From Gammaproteobacteria bacterium RIFCSPLOWO2_02_FULL_56_15 (GTDB lineage: Bacteria; Pseudomonadota; Gammaproteobacteria; Eutrophobiales; Eutrophobiaceae): a stretch of DNA of 15,715 nt. Position numbers and translations under genes: made by a program. This document shows, piece after piece, positions 1 through 6,420 of the stretch. The stretch is from NCBI GenBank assembly GCA_001801825.1, contig MGYR01000162.1, forward strand, positions 1 through 15,715, given 5' to 3'. The number at the start of each line of letters is the position of its first letter. Within the stretch, counting starts at the first letter, position 1. The notes beneath the pieces were generated by a model. The model was not told the origin of the DNA and searched no databases. It saw nothing but the letters and a program-made list of their open reading frames with translations.

Positions 1-308
1 ACCGCGCCGATGAGCCGGCCGATTTCGCGCTCGTGCAGGAGCAGCTTGCGGGTGCGCATGGCGTCGGGATGGATGTGGGTGGAGGCGGTGGGCAAGGGGT
101 TGATGAGGGCGCCAAAGAGAAATGCCTCGCCGTCCTTCAGCAGGACATAGCTGTCACGGACCTGTACCTTGCCGGCCCGCAGGCTCTTGACCTCCCAGCC
201 TTCCAGGACGAGGCCGGCCTCAAGGCGCTCCTCGATGAAGAAATCGTGCCCCGCTTTCTTATTGAGGACAATCGTGCTGGAGGGAGTGCTGGATTTTTTT
301 TTCGGCAT
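1..308 (-). CDS. smpB: SsrA-binding protein SmpB, 3' end cut by window edge
   Basis: SmpB binds tmRNA (SsrA) and brings it to stalled ribosomes for trans-translation. Reading leftward from the ATG at 308, 102 complete codons are visible. They begin MPKKKSS and contain NKKAGHDFFIEE (residues 16-27), LEGWEVKSLRAGK (35-47), DSYVLLKDGEAFLFG (52-66) and HPDAMRTRKLLLH (80-92), which follow the order and spacing of the family. SmpB is normally about 155-160 residues, so roughly the last third, including the basic C-terminal tail that enters the mRNA channel, lies outside the window. Codons 3-5 are a run of nine A on the coding strand. The gene diverges from rnfH, and a consensus -10 (TATAAT, complement of 337-342) lies just upstream. 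The identification is secure; only the missing end is unknown. Confidence 0.95.
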   Translation of the reverse strand, partial: MPKKKSSTPSSTIVLNKKAGHDFFIEERLEAGLVLEGWEVKSLRAGKVQVRDSYVLLKDGEAFLFGALINPLPTASTHIHPDAMRTRKLLLHEREIGRLIGA

Positions 309-336
309 TGGCGGTGTCTGTGGGATTGCCGGCCGG

Positions 337-353
337 ATTATAGCCGCTATACA
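337..353. promoter_or_regulatory. Divergent smpB/rnfH promoter core, overlapping -10 elements in a palindrome
   Basis: On the minus strand TATAAT (342 to 337) is a perfect -10 for smpB, 29 bases before its ATG, but no good -35 is visible at 16-18 bases. On the plus strand TTGCCG (326-331), 16 bases, then TATACA (348-353) is a plausible sigma-70 promoter for rnfH. The two -10 elements lie in a near-contiguous palindrome, TATAGC-C-GCTATA (339-351), so the two polymerases could not occupy the site together. This rests on motif matching only. Confidence 0.4.
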
Positions 354-447
354 CGTCTGCGTCTCATCGGTATCGGAACAGCCGCTCGTGGACCAGAGCT
401 TTCTCCGGGTTGTCCCGACACTGGAATTCCCGCAGAATGGGATCCCT

Positions 448-756
448 ATGGCGGCAATTCAAAACAGTGACATAGAGATCGAGTTGGTCTATGCCGGCAC
501 CACCGGGATCACCCGCATCCCCTTGCGTGTGGAAGCAGGAACGACGATCCGTGAGGCCATGGATCGCTCCGGGATCCTGACGCAGTGCCCCGAGATCCGG
601 CCTGATGTGAACCGGGTCGGTATCTTCAGCCGCCTCCGCGATATGGATACCCCGCTGGCAGCCGGGGATCGTGTCGAGATCTACCGGCCGCTAAGAGCTG
701 ATCCCAAAGAAGCCAGGCGCCAGCGCGCCCGCCAGCAGCAGACCGGCAAACGCTGA
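448..756 (+). CDS. rnfH: RnfH family ubiquitin-like-fold protein
   Basis: This is a 102-residue RnfH-family protein, a small beta-grasp (ubiquitin-like) protein of poorly defined function, named for association with the Rnf electron-transport genes in some bacteria. The sequence has the family layout: a first beta strand with VYAG (residues 14-17), IREAMDRSGI (34-43), a VGIFSR element (57-62), and the diagnostic C-terminal DRVEIYRPL followed by ADPKEARRQRA (74-94). The ATG at 448 gives the usual family length; the open frame extends upstream to 169, but that part overlaps smpB and its control region. In many Gammaproteobacteria ratA precedes rnfH, with bamE next on the opposite strand. Here ratA is absent and the rnfH stop overlaps the permease start (TGATG at 754-758), which suggests coupled translation. 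No Rnf complex genes are in view. Confidence 0.9.
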   Translation: MAAIQNSDIEIELVYAGTTGITRIPLRVEAGTTIREAMDRSGILTQCPEIRPDVNRVGIFSRLRDMDTPLAAGDRVEIYRPLRADPKEARRQRARQQQTGKR

Positions 757-1775
757 TGGCCTTGCTCCGGAAAACCTCCGCGCCCCTGTGGACACGACAG
801 AGCTTTCTGATCTTGATCCTGTTGTTGGCCCTGTGCTTCCTGTCGATGGCTTTCGGGATCGCGACCGGCAGTGTGGATATCTCCCTCCGGGAGGTATTCA
901 CGGCCATGTTCAACGATGACGGCACGATCTCCAGCAGCGTGATCCTGGAGTTGCGCCTGCCACGGGTCATCTCCGGTTTCCTGGTCGGCGGGATGCTGGC
1001 GCTGGCCGGGGCATTGATGCAAATCCTGTTGCGTAACCCCCTGGCCGAACCTTACGTCCTGGGGGTATCGGGCGGGGCATCGGTTTTTGCGTTGCTGGCG
1101 ATGATCACCGGACTGTCGGGTTACTGGGTGAACCTCGGTGCTTTTACGGGGGCATTGCTTTCCATGCTGCTGGTCTTCGGTCTCTCCCACATGGGAGGAA
1201 GCTGGAGTCCCATGCGAGTGTTGCTGACCGGCGTGGTAATCGCCTCCGGTTGGGGCGCGCTGATCAATTTCCTGCTGGCCGTGAGTCCGTCGGCAAGGTT
1301 GCAGGGCATGCTCTTCTGGCTGATGGGGGATCTGGGATATGCCGGTCATCCTGGTTTTTCCGCACTGGTGTTGCTGCTTGCGACCTGCCTCGCGCTGTTC
1401 CGCGCCCGGGATCTCAATCTGCTGATCCACGGTGATCTGCAGGCGGCCTCCCTGGGGGTTGCCGTAGGCCGCTTGCGCTACATTATTTATTTTTTATCCT
1501 CCTTGCTGACGGCGACCGCCGTGATGCAGGCGGGTGGCATAGGTTTTATCGGATTGATCATCCCGCACCTGGTCCGCCTGTTGTTCGGCAGCGATCACCG
1601 GATGCTGATCCCGGTGTCTGTCTTGCTCGGCGGCAGCCTGCTGGTGGTGTCCGATGGCCTGGCGCGGATCCTGATTTCCCCCCAGCAGTTACCGGTGGGC
1701 GTCCTCACCGCCCTGTTGGGAGTACCGCTGTTCCTGTCCCTGCTGCATTTCAGCATGCGGATGCAGAGGCCATGA
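756..1775 (+). CDS. FecCD/BtuC-type ABC transporter permease
   Basis: This 339-residue protein is an inner-membrane permease of the FecCD family, which forms the channel of importers for siderophores, haem or cobalamin. It is very hydrophobic, with roughly nine to ten membrane segments. Family landmarks are LRLPRV (residues 66-71), the AGALMQILLRNPLAEPYVLG stretch (84-103), GDLQAASLGV (226-235), the GFIGLIIPHLVR element (263-274) that contacts the ATPase, and LPVGVLTALLGVPLF near the end (312-326). The length is normal for the family. Its start overlaps the rnfH stop by one base, and its stop overlaps the ATPase start (ATGA at 1772-1775), so the three genes look like one translationally coupled operon. 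No periplasmic binding protein or TonB receptor gene is visible, so the substrate cannot be assigned. Cobalamin or an iron chelate are the family possibilities. Confidence 0.92.
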   Translation: MALLRKTSAPLWTRQSFLILILLLALCFLSMAFGIATGSVDISLREVFTAMFNDDGTISSSVILELRLPRVISGFLVGGMLALAGALMQILLRNPLAEPYVLGVSGGASVFALLAMITGLSGYWVNLGAFTGALLSMLLVFGLSHMGGSWSPMRVLLTGVVIASGWGALINFLLAVSPSARLQGMLFWLMGDLGYAGHPGFSALVLLLATCLALFRARDLNLLIHGDLQAASLGVAVGRLRYIIYFLSSLLTATAVMQAGGIGFIGLIIPHLVRLLFGSDHRMLIPVSVLLGGSLLVVSDGLARILISPQQLPVGVLTALLGVPLFLSLLHFSMRMQRP

Positions 1776-2539
1776 AGCTGTTGCAGACGAAATCACTCGA
1801 TATCTCCATCGGCGGCTGGTCGGTTTGCAGGGATCTGAATTTCTGCCTGGAACCGGGTCAGTACTGGGGGATCCTCGGCGGTAATGGTATCGGCAAAACC
1901 ACACTGCTGCAGACGCTCGCGGGTCTGCGTCCTTCTGCAAGCGGTGAGGTGCTGATCGAAGGAATCCCCCTCTGCGAGATCCGGCGCCGGGATCTGGCCC
2001 GAAAGCTGGGTGTCCTGTTCCAGGACAGCCATGACATATTTCCGGGTTCAGTCATGGAAACGGTGCTGATCGGCAGACACCCCTGGCTGCCTGTTTGGGC
2101 TTTCGAGGGCCGGGAGGATTTTGCCCTGGCCGAGGCGGCATTGCGTGACGTCGCCATGGATACCATGGTCCACCGGCAGGTCAATACCCTCTCGGGCGGT
2201 GAGCGGCGCCGGCTGGCGCTGGCCACACTGTTGTTGCAGGATCCGAAGATCTGGCTCCTGGATGAACCCACCAATCACCTGGACATGAAACACCAGATCA
2301 ATCTCCTGCAACTGATCCGGACCCGGGTGGATGCAGCCAGGGGCGGGCTGGTAATGGTGCTGCACGATGTCAATCTCATCACGCGCTTCTGCAGCCATGT
2401 GATCCTGATGCAGGATCATGAAACCATGCAGGCAGGTCCGGTGAACCAGGTGGTGAGTCAGGAGACCCTGGAACGGCTGTATCGCCATCCAATCCGGCGG
2501 GTGGATGTGGAAGGGGGGTGCTTATACTATCCAGGTTGA
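1772..2539 (+). CDS. ABC transporter ATP-binding protein, FepC/BtuD type
   Basis: This 255-residue ATPase is the partner of the upstream FecCD-type permease and powers uptake across the inner membrane. All nucleotide-binding elements are present and intact: Walker A GGNGIGKT (residues 36-43), Q-loop Gln84, signature LSGGE (140-144), Walker B IWLLDE (160-165) followed by the D-loop, and switch His198 in VLHDVN. The RRRDLARKLGVLFQ stretch (71-84) and the GRHPWL element (101-106) resemble iron-chelate and B12 importers of the FepC/BtuD group. The start overlaps the permease stop by four bases (ATGA). The gene ends only 13 bases before the convergent bamE gene, and I see no hairpin with a T-run in that gap, so either transcript may run into the other gene. 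The exact substrate is unknown. Confidence 0.92.
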   Translation: MKLLQTKSLDISIGGWSVCRDLNFCLEPGQYWGILGGNGIGKTTLLQTLAGLRPSASGEVLIEGIPLCEIRRRDLARKLGVLFQDSHDIFPGSVMETVLIGRHPWLPVWAFEGREDFALAEAALRDVAMDTMVHRQVNTLSGGERRRLALATLLLQDPKIWLLDEPTNHLDMKHQINLLQLIRTRVDAARGGLVMVLHDVNLITRFCSHVILMQDHETMQAGPVNQVVSQETLERLYRHPIRRVDVEGGCLYYPG

Positions 2540-2552
2540 ACCTCGGACCGGA

Positions 2553-3104
2553 TCAGGATTCGTCCCCGGTCTCCTGCTCATCTTCATCCTGGGTGTCTTC
2601 TTCAGAACGGTCCGGTGTACGTTTCCGCGGTCCGTCATCACCGACCACGGGGAGGGCATCAATTACGCGGTCTACCAGGCTTCTGCGCCGGCTTTTGCTG
2701 TCGGGTACATCGACGATCTTCGCGGGTTGTTTGAGTTCTTCGGTGGGTCGCCGCAGCGAACTGATGACATCCCCTTCCAGGAAGGAGAGTTTGTCGTCCT
2801 CGAAATACAGGGTGATATGGATTTGTTTGCGCCGGCTGCCGTTCTCGGAGCTGGTGTAAATGTAATCCCAGCGGTCGGCGTGGAAGGGGTCGTTGATAGC
2901 CGGAGTACCCAGAATAAAGCGAACCTGGTTCTTGTTCATTCCGGATTTCAATCGGTCGAACATATCTTGATCCAGAACGTTACCCTGCTGGATATCGGGG
3001 CGGTAAACTCCCGGGAGCTTGTAATCGCCGTCATAGCGTGCGCAACCGGTGAAAACCAGCAGGCAGAGGCAGGCGGAGAATAGAGGTAAAATTTTCCTGA
3101 ACAT
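2553..3104 (-). CDS. bamE: Outer membrane assembly lipoprotein BamE, with acidic C-terminal extension
   Basis: BamE (SmpA) is a lipoprotein of the BAM complex, which inserts beta-barrel proteins into the outer membrane. The 183-residue product starts with a signal peptide (residues 1-20) ending in a lipobox-like FTGC, with Cys21 the lipidated residue. The BamE fold follows: VYRPDIQQGN (33-42), LKSGMNKNQVRFILGTP (52-68) and DPFHADRWDYIY (72-83), all strongly family-like. E. coli BamE is about 113 residues. Here an extra 60 or so residues follow the fold: a basic patch (SRRR around 138-141, RKR at 160-162), then a low-complexity tail rich in Asp and Glu (165-183). The gene diverges from fur and converges on the ABC ATPase gene. 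A TACAAT -10 lies about 30 bases upstream. Assignment is secure; the tail is unexplained. Confidence 0.94.
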   Translation of the reverse strand: MFRKILPLFSACLCLLVFTGCARYDGDYKLPGVYRPDIQQGNVLDQDMFDRLKSGMNKNQVRFILGTPAINDPFHADRWDYIYTSSENGSRRKQIHITLYFEDDKLSFLEGDVISSLRRPTEELKQPAKIVDVPDSKSRRRSLVDRVIDALPVVGDDGPRKRTPDRSEEDTQDEDEQETGDES

Positions 3105-3130
3105 TATGAAGACCCTGAAAAAACTCGGCT

Positions 3131-3136
3131 ATTGTA
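3131..3136 (-). promoter_or_regulatory. Candidate -10 element of bamE
   Basis: Read leftward, the complement of 3131-3136 is TACAAT, a five-of-six match to the sigma-70 -10 consensus, 27 bases before the bamE ATG. I see no convincing -35 hexamer at 16-18 bases, so the call is tentative. Confidence 0.3.
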
Positions 3137-3198
3137 ACCCAACAAGCGGTTATCACATAAGGGTCGCGATTGTATACGACATGCCAGGCCAGTTTGGT

Positions 3199-3204
3199 TA
3201 TACT
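3199..3204 (+). promoter_or_regulatory. Candidate -10 element of fur
   Basis: TATACT (3199-3204), with TG two bases upstream (TGGTTATACT), is a good -10 element 53 bases before the chosen fur start. The -35 region is weak. I found no clear Fur box (GATAATGATTATCATTATC-like) in the bamE/fur gap, so autoregulation is not visible in the sequence. Confidence 0.35.
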
Positions 3205-3256
3205 TAGATCGGTACCTCATCCGGATGCAGAAATCTGTAGAGCAGCCATATCCCCC

Positions 3257-3658
3257 ATGGAACCGATAGACCTCAAGAATGCCGGCCTGAAAGCGACCTT
3301 GCCCAGAATCCGCATCCTCCAGATTTTGGAGCAATCCGCCGTCCGGCATGTCAGTGCCGAGGATGTCTACAAGGCCCTGCTGAAAAATGGTGAGGAAGTC
3401 GGATTGGCGACCGTCTACCGGGTGCTCACCCAGTTCGAGGCAGCGGGTCTGGTAACTCGCCATAACTTTGATACCGGTCACTCGGTGTTCGAGATCAACG
3501 AAGGCGGTCATCATGATCACATGGTTTGCCTGGAGACGGGTAAGGTCATCGAGTTCAAGAATAATGAGATCGAGGCCCTGCAGAAACACATTGCGGAGTC
3601 GCACGGATATGTCCTGGAGGAGCATCACCTGGTTCTCTATGTGCGGCCGAAGAAATAG
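3257..3658 (+). CDS. fur: Ferric uptake regulator Fur
   Basis: Fur is a dimeric metal-dependent repressor that shuts off iron-uptake genes when Fe2+ is plentiful. The 133-residue protein starts at the ATG at 3257 (MEPIDLKNAGLKATLPR), which aligns with the family N-terminus; the frame is open upstream to 3170, but that would add 29 atypical residues. The winged-helix DNA-binding part is residues 1-80, with LATVYRVLTQFEAAGLV (50-66) as the recognition region. The metal-binding HHDHMVC is at 85-91. The second cysteine of the enteric CxxC motif is replaced (Cys91-L-E-Thr94), as in Pseudomonas-type Fur proteins, so the structural zinc site is probably altered or absent. The gene keeps its conserved place between bamE and recN. 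Identification is secure. Confidence 0.96.
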   Translation: MEPIDLKNAGLKATLPRIRILQILEQSAVRHVSAEDVYKALLKNGEEVGLATVYRVLTQFEAAGLVTRHNFDTGHSVFEINEGGHHDHMVCLETGKVIEFKNNEIEALQKHIAESHGYVLEEHHLVLYVRPKK

Positions 3659-3749
3659 CTGAGCTCGGATTCAACCGGTACTCAACCCAATCCTGGTACA
3701 CAAATCCCCCCTGTTTTTCCTGAACCTGTTTGTGAATGTGTTTCGTGTT

Positions 3750-5426
3750 TTATCCGGAGGCCGCTCTTTTCCCCAGCATCTCCCGGGCATGGTCGCGGCT
3801 GCGTGCAGTGACCCTGAGCCCTCCCAGCATGCGTGCAATCTCCTCGATCCGGGCGGACATCTCCAGCTCCCTGACCCGCGTAATGGTGGAAGTGGTATCT
3901 GAGCTTTTCTCGACCAGCAGGTGATGATCCGCCTGGGCCGCAACCTGGGGCAGGTGGGTGACACACAAAACCTGGCGCTGATCCGCCAAGGCATGCAGCA
4001 GGCCGCCCGTGATCTCCGCGACGCCGCCGCCGATACCCGCGTCCACCTCGTCAAACACCAGGCAGGGGACAGCCTGGTCACGGCTGCTGACCTGGATGGC
4101 CAGGCTGATTCTGGATAATTCCCCTCCGGATGCAACCTTGCGCAAAGCTTGCAGTCCCTGACCGGGGTTGATATTCACCAGGTAATCCACTTGGTCCATA
4201 CCCCAGGGGTGAGGTGTGGCCTCGTCGTCCTCCTCGACGTGAATCTCGAATTGGCCATGGGGCATCCCCAGTTGCCGGATCCGCATACTGACTTCCTCCG
4301 CCATCGCCGCCGCGGCCTGGACCCGGTCGGTGTGCAAGTGTATTGCAGCCTCCCGGTATGCCGCGTTTGCCGTGACTTGGGCCTTCCCCAGCGCTTCCAC
4401 ACCTGCCTCGGTGTCTTCCATGGCCGCCAGTCGTTGTTGCAGCAGTGCAAGATGCTGGTACAGTTCCCCCGGCTTGATCCGGTGCTTGCGCGCCATCTCG
4501 TGCAACCGTGACAGGCGCAGTTCCACCTCCTGTAAACGCCCCGGGTCCAGGTCATGGCGGCCGGCGTAACCGCGCAGTTCATCGGCGGCCTCGCTGATAC
4601 GGATGGCAGCCTCCTCCAGGAGTTGGTTGATGCCTGCAAGGGAGCTGTCCAGGTGTTCAAGCTCTCGGAGTTCCGCCAATACTGCATGCAGCCGGGCATC
4701 CACGGAATGCTCTTCCTCCCTGAGCACAGCCGCTGTCTGCTGGGCTGTCTCAAGCAACCGGCTCGCATTCGCCAGTAGTCTCAACTCCTCATTCAGGCTT
4801 TGGTATTCGACCGGTCCGGGTCGCAGGGTTTCGAGCTCCGTAAGCTGGTAACGCAGGAGTTCCATGGCGGCGTTATGCTCCCTCCCTCCCCGGGACAGGT
4901 CCGCAAGTTTTCGGGTGATTTCCTGCCAGTTCTGCCATACCGCTTTCAGCCGGGACAGTTGCGCGCTGTGGTTGCCGTAGTCATCGAGGAGTTGGCGTTG
5001 CACCTCCCGGCGGGTAAGGGACTGATGCGCATGCTGACCGTGGATATCCACCAGGCATTCACCCGCTTCGCGCAATACTTGTGCGGTAACCTGGGCGCCG
5101 TTGATCCAGGCACGGGACCGGCCATCCGCGCTGATCACGCGCCGTAGCAGGAGTTCTTCCTCTGCATAGGGTATATCCTGGTCGACTAGCAGTTCGCTGA
5201 GTGCGGTGTTTCCGGTGGTTTCGAACACAGCCGCTAGATCGGCCCGTTCGCATCCGCGCCGGATGACCGTATTGTCTGCCCGGTCACCGAGAAGTAACCC
5301 CAGGGCACCCACCAGGATGGACTTGCCTGCACCGGTTTCTCCGGTCAAAACTGTCATCCCCCGCTGGAAGTGGAGTTCCAGCTTTTCGATGATCGCAAAA
5401 TCCCTGATGCTCAACTGTATCAGCAT
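3750..5426 (-). CDS. recN: DNA repair ATPase RecN
   Basis: RecN is an SMC-like ATPase acting at DNA double-strand breaks, probably by holding DNA ends together for RecA-dependent repair. The 558-residue protein has an N-terminal ATPase half with Walker A GETGAGKS (residues 29-36) and the RecN-specific DIHGQHAHQSL (127-137). A central helical, coiled-coil region covers about residues 140-370. The C-terminal half has the ABC signature SGGELSR (433-439), Walker B LVFDE (456-460) followed by DAGIGG, and the switch His491 in VTHLPQVAAQADHH. Length matches the family (about 550). It lies 45 bases downstream of nadK on the same strand, so the two are probably co-transcribed. I found no LexA-type box (CTGT-N8-ACAG) in the short gap, so SOS control, if any, is not visible locally. 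It converges on fur. Confidence 0.97.
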   Translation of the reverse strand: MLIQLSIRDFAIIEKLELHFQRGMTVLTGETGAGKSILVGALGLLLGDRADNTVIRRGCERADLAAVFETTGNTALSELLVDQDIPYAEEELLLRRVISADGRSRAWINGAQVTAQVLREAGECLVDIHGQHAHQSLTRREVQRQLLDDYGNHSAQLSRLKAVWQNWQEITRKLADLSRGGREHNAAMELLRYQLTELETLRPGPVEYQSLNEELRLLANASRLLETAQQTAAVLREEEHSVDARLHAVLAELRELEHLDSSLAGINQLLEEAAIRISEAADELRGYAGRHDLDPGRLQEVELRLSRLHEMARKHRIKPGELYQHLALLQQRLAAMEDTEAGVEALGKAQVTANAAYREAAIHLHTDRVQAAAAMAEEVSMRIRQLGMPHGQFEIHVEEDDEATPHPWGMDQVDYLVNINPGQGLQALRKVASGGELSRISLAIQVSSRDQAVPCLVFDEVDAGIGGGVAEITGGLLHALADQRQVLCVTHLPQVAAQADHHLLVEKSSDTTSTITRVRELEMSARIEEIARMLGGLRVTARSRDHAREMLGKRAASG

Positions 5427-5471
5427 ATTATGTAAGGCGGGTTTGCCGGTGTCACCTGCTGTCCTTAGACG

Positions 5472-6332
5472 TCAACCCCATTGCAGCTTGGCGCGCAGAA
5501 TACTGAAATGATTGTGATCGGCTGGATGGATGAGTCTGATGCGGCGGTTCTTCTTGCGTATCAGGATCTTGTCCCCGGTCGCCAGTTCACAGGTAATCTC
5601 CCCGTCACAGGTGAGACGTGCATGATCGATTTCCGGAGTACCGACAATGACCTCCACGAGGCTGTTGCCGTCTATGACGATGGGCCGGTTACTCAGAGTA
5701 TGGGGACAGATGGGCACGATCACGAGTGCGTCCAGGGATGGATGCAGAATAGGTCCGCCCCCGGATAGGGCATACGCCGTGGAGCCGGTCGGCGAGGCGA
5801 TGATCATGCCATCGGCCCGTTGCGAATGGAGCAGTTCCTGGTCCACATAAGTGGTCAGTTCGATCAAGCGGGCAATATTCCATTTCTGGATCACAACATC
5901 ATTGAAGGCGTCGCTCTGGGTGATAGTTTGTTCGTCCCGATCCACCTGGCAGTGTAATTGGAACCGGTGATCCTCCACGTAGTCGCCCTCCAGGATCCGC
6001 TCCAGGTGCTGAACCACGGAATCTTCGGGGATGTCGGCGAGGAATCCCAGTCTTCCCCGGTTGATCCCAAGGAGGGGGATATCGTAATCCGCAAGCAATC
6101 TGGCAGCCCTCAACATGGTGCCGTCACCGCCAATAACGATCGCCAAATCGCAGTCTGCCAGGAGTTCCCCCGACCGCATCAGCGGGTAGCCGGAGTCAGG
6201 CAGATATCTTGCACAAAATTCATCCAGCACAATACTGATGTTCCGGGCTCGAAGAAGGCCTGTAACCGATTGCAGGGTATCGCTGATCGGCAGGCCGCTG
6301 GAATTGGTGATGAGAACGATTCGTTGAAACAT
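5472..6332 (-). CDS. nadK: NAD kinase
   Basis: NAD kinase phosphorylates NAD to NADP using ATP or polyphosphate and is the only route to NADP, in the cytoplasm. The 286-residue protein has the hallmark GGDGT (68-72), the GINRGRLGFLAD stretch (89-100), the NDVV element (144-147), the nucleotide-binding SPTGSTAYALSGGGPI (180-195) and PICPHTLSNRPIV (207-219). All are intact and the length is typical of proteobacterial enzymes (about 290). The ATG at 6332 is the natural start. It is the first gene of a leftward nadK-recN unit and shares a 121-base gap with hrcA. A possible promoter within that gap (TTGTAT, 16 bases, GATTAT on the minus strand, 6414 to 6387) overlaps the HrcA operator proposed there. 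Confidence 0.97.
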   Translation of the reverse strand: MFQRIVLITNSSGLPISDTLQSVTGLLRARNISIVLDEFCARYLPDSGYPLMRSGELLADCDLAIVIGGDGTMLRAARLLADYDIPLLGINRGRLGFLADIPEDSVVQHLERILEGDYVEDHRFQLHCQVDRDEQTITQSDAFNDVVIQKWNIARLIELTTYVDQELLHSQRADGMIIASPTGSTAYALSGGGPILHPSLDALVIVPICPHTLSNRPIVIDGNSLVEVIVGTPEIDHARLTCDGEITCELATGDKILIRKKNRRIRLIHPADHNHFSILRAKLQWG

Positions 6333-6408
6333 GGCGGTTATTCACTGGCTGTTTGAGCAAATTAACATGGCGCGGGCGAACCGCCAATAATCTTTTGCAC
6401 TCAAACAG
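6332..6408. repeat. Two interleaved inverted repeats in the nadK/hrcA gap
   Basis: Two perfect inverted repeats alternate in order. The first pairs TGGCGGTT (6332-6339) with AACCGCCA (6379-6386). The second pairs CTGTTTGAG (6349-6357) with CTCAAACAG (6400-6408). As RNA, the A1-B1-A2-B2 order would be pseudoknot-like; as DNA, they could be paired protein sites. The right arm of the second repeat overlaps the CIRCE-like operator. The first arm begins at the nadK start codon. Confidence 0.5.
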
Positions 6409-6414
6409 ATACAA
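6387..6414 (-). promoter_or_regulatory. Candidate nadK promoter
   Basis: On the minus strand TTGTAT (6414 to 6409), 16 bases, then GATTAT (6392 to 6387) gives four-of-six matches in each sigma-70 hexamer, about 55 bases before the nadK ATG. It overlaps the hrcA promoter and the CIRCE-like site. A second possibility is TTGGCG, 16 bases, TTAATT further in. Tentative. Confidence 0.3.
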
Positions 6415-6420
6415 TGCTAG
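6394..6420. promoter_or_regulatory. CIRCE-like HrcA operator
   Basis: The CIRCE consensus bound by HrcA is TTAGCACTC-N9-GAGTGCTAA. Here TTTGCACTC (6394-6402) matches the left arm at eight of nine positions. After exactly nine bases, CAATGCTAG (6412-6420) matches the right arm at six of nine. The site lies 34 bases before hrcA and covers the -35 and the first bases of the -10 of its best promoter, the expected place for autorepression. The right arm is degenerate, so affinity may be modest. Confidence 0.6.

Noticed and set aside
169..447. Upstream extension of rnfH to an ATG at 169
   Set aside because: The added residues overlap smpB and the divergent promoter, do not resemble RnfH, and the ATG at 448 gives the normal family length.
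309..447. Cobalamin riboswitch before the rnfH-transporter operon
   Set aside because: No B12 box (GCCACTG-type core) or suitable leader length was found, so the substrate cannot be inferred this way.
681..1430. Open frame of 249 codons on the minus strand, rich in Gln and His
   Set aside because: It lies opposite rnfH and the permease, has biased low-complexity composition, and no family resemblance.
3105..3256. Fur box in the bamE/fur gap
   Set aside because: No run resembling GATAATGATTATCATTATC or hexamer repeats of GATAAT could be aligned.
3104..3628. Open frame of 174 codons on the minus strand opposite fur
   Set aside because: It is antisense to the well-supported fur gene and has no recognisable motifs.
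3659..3749. Intrinsic terminator between convergent fur and recN
   Set aside because: Short T-rich runs occur, but I could not find a stable stem directly before them.
5427..5471. LexA box before recN
   Set aside because: No CTGT-N8-ACAG pattern is present in the 45-base gap.
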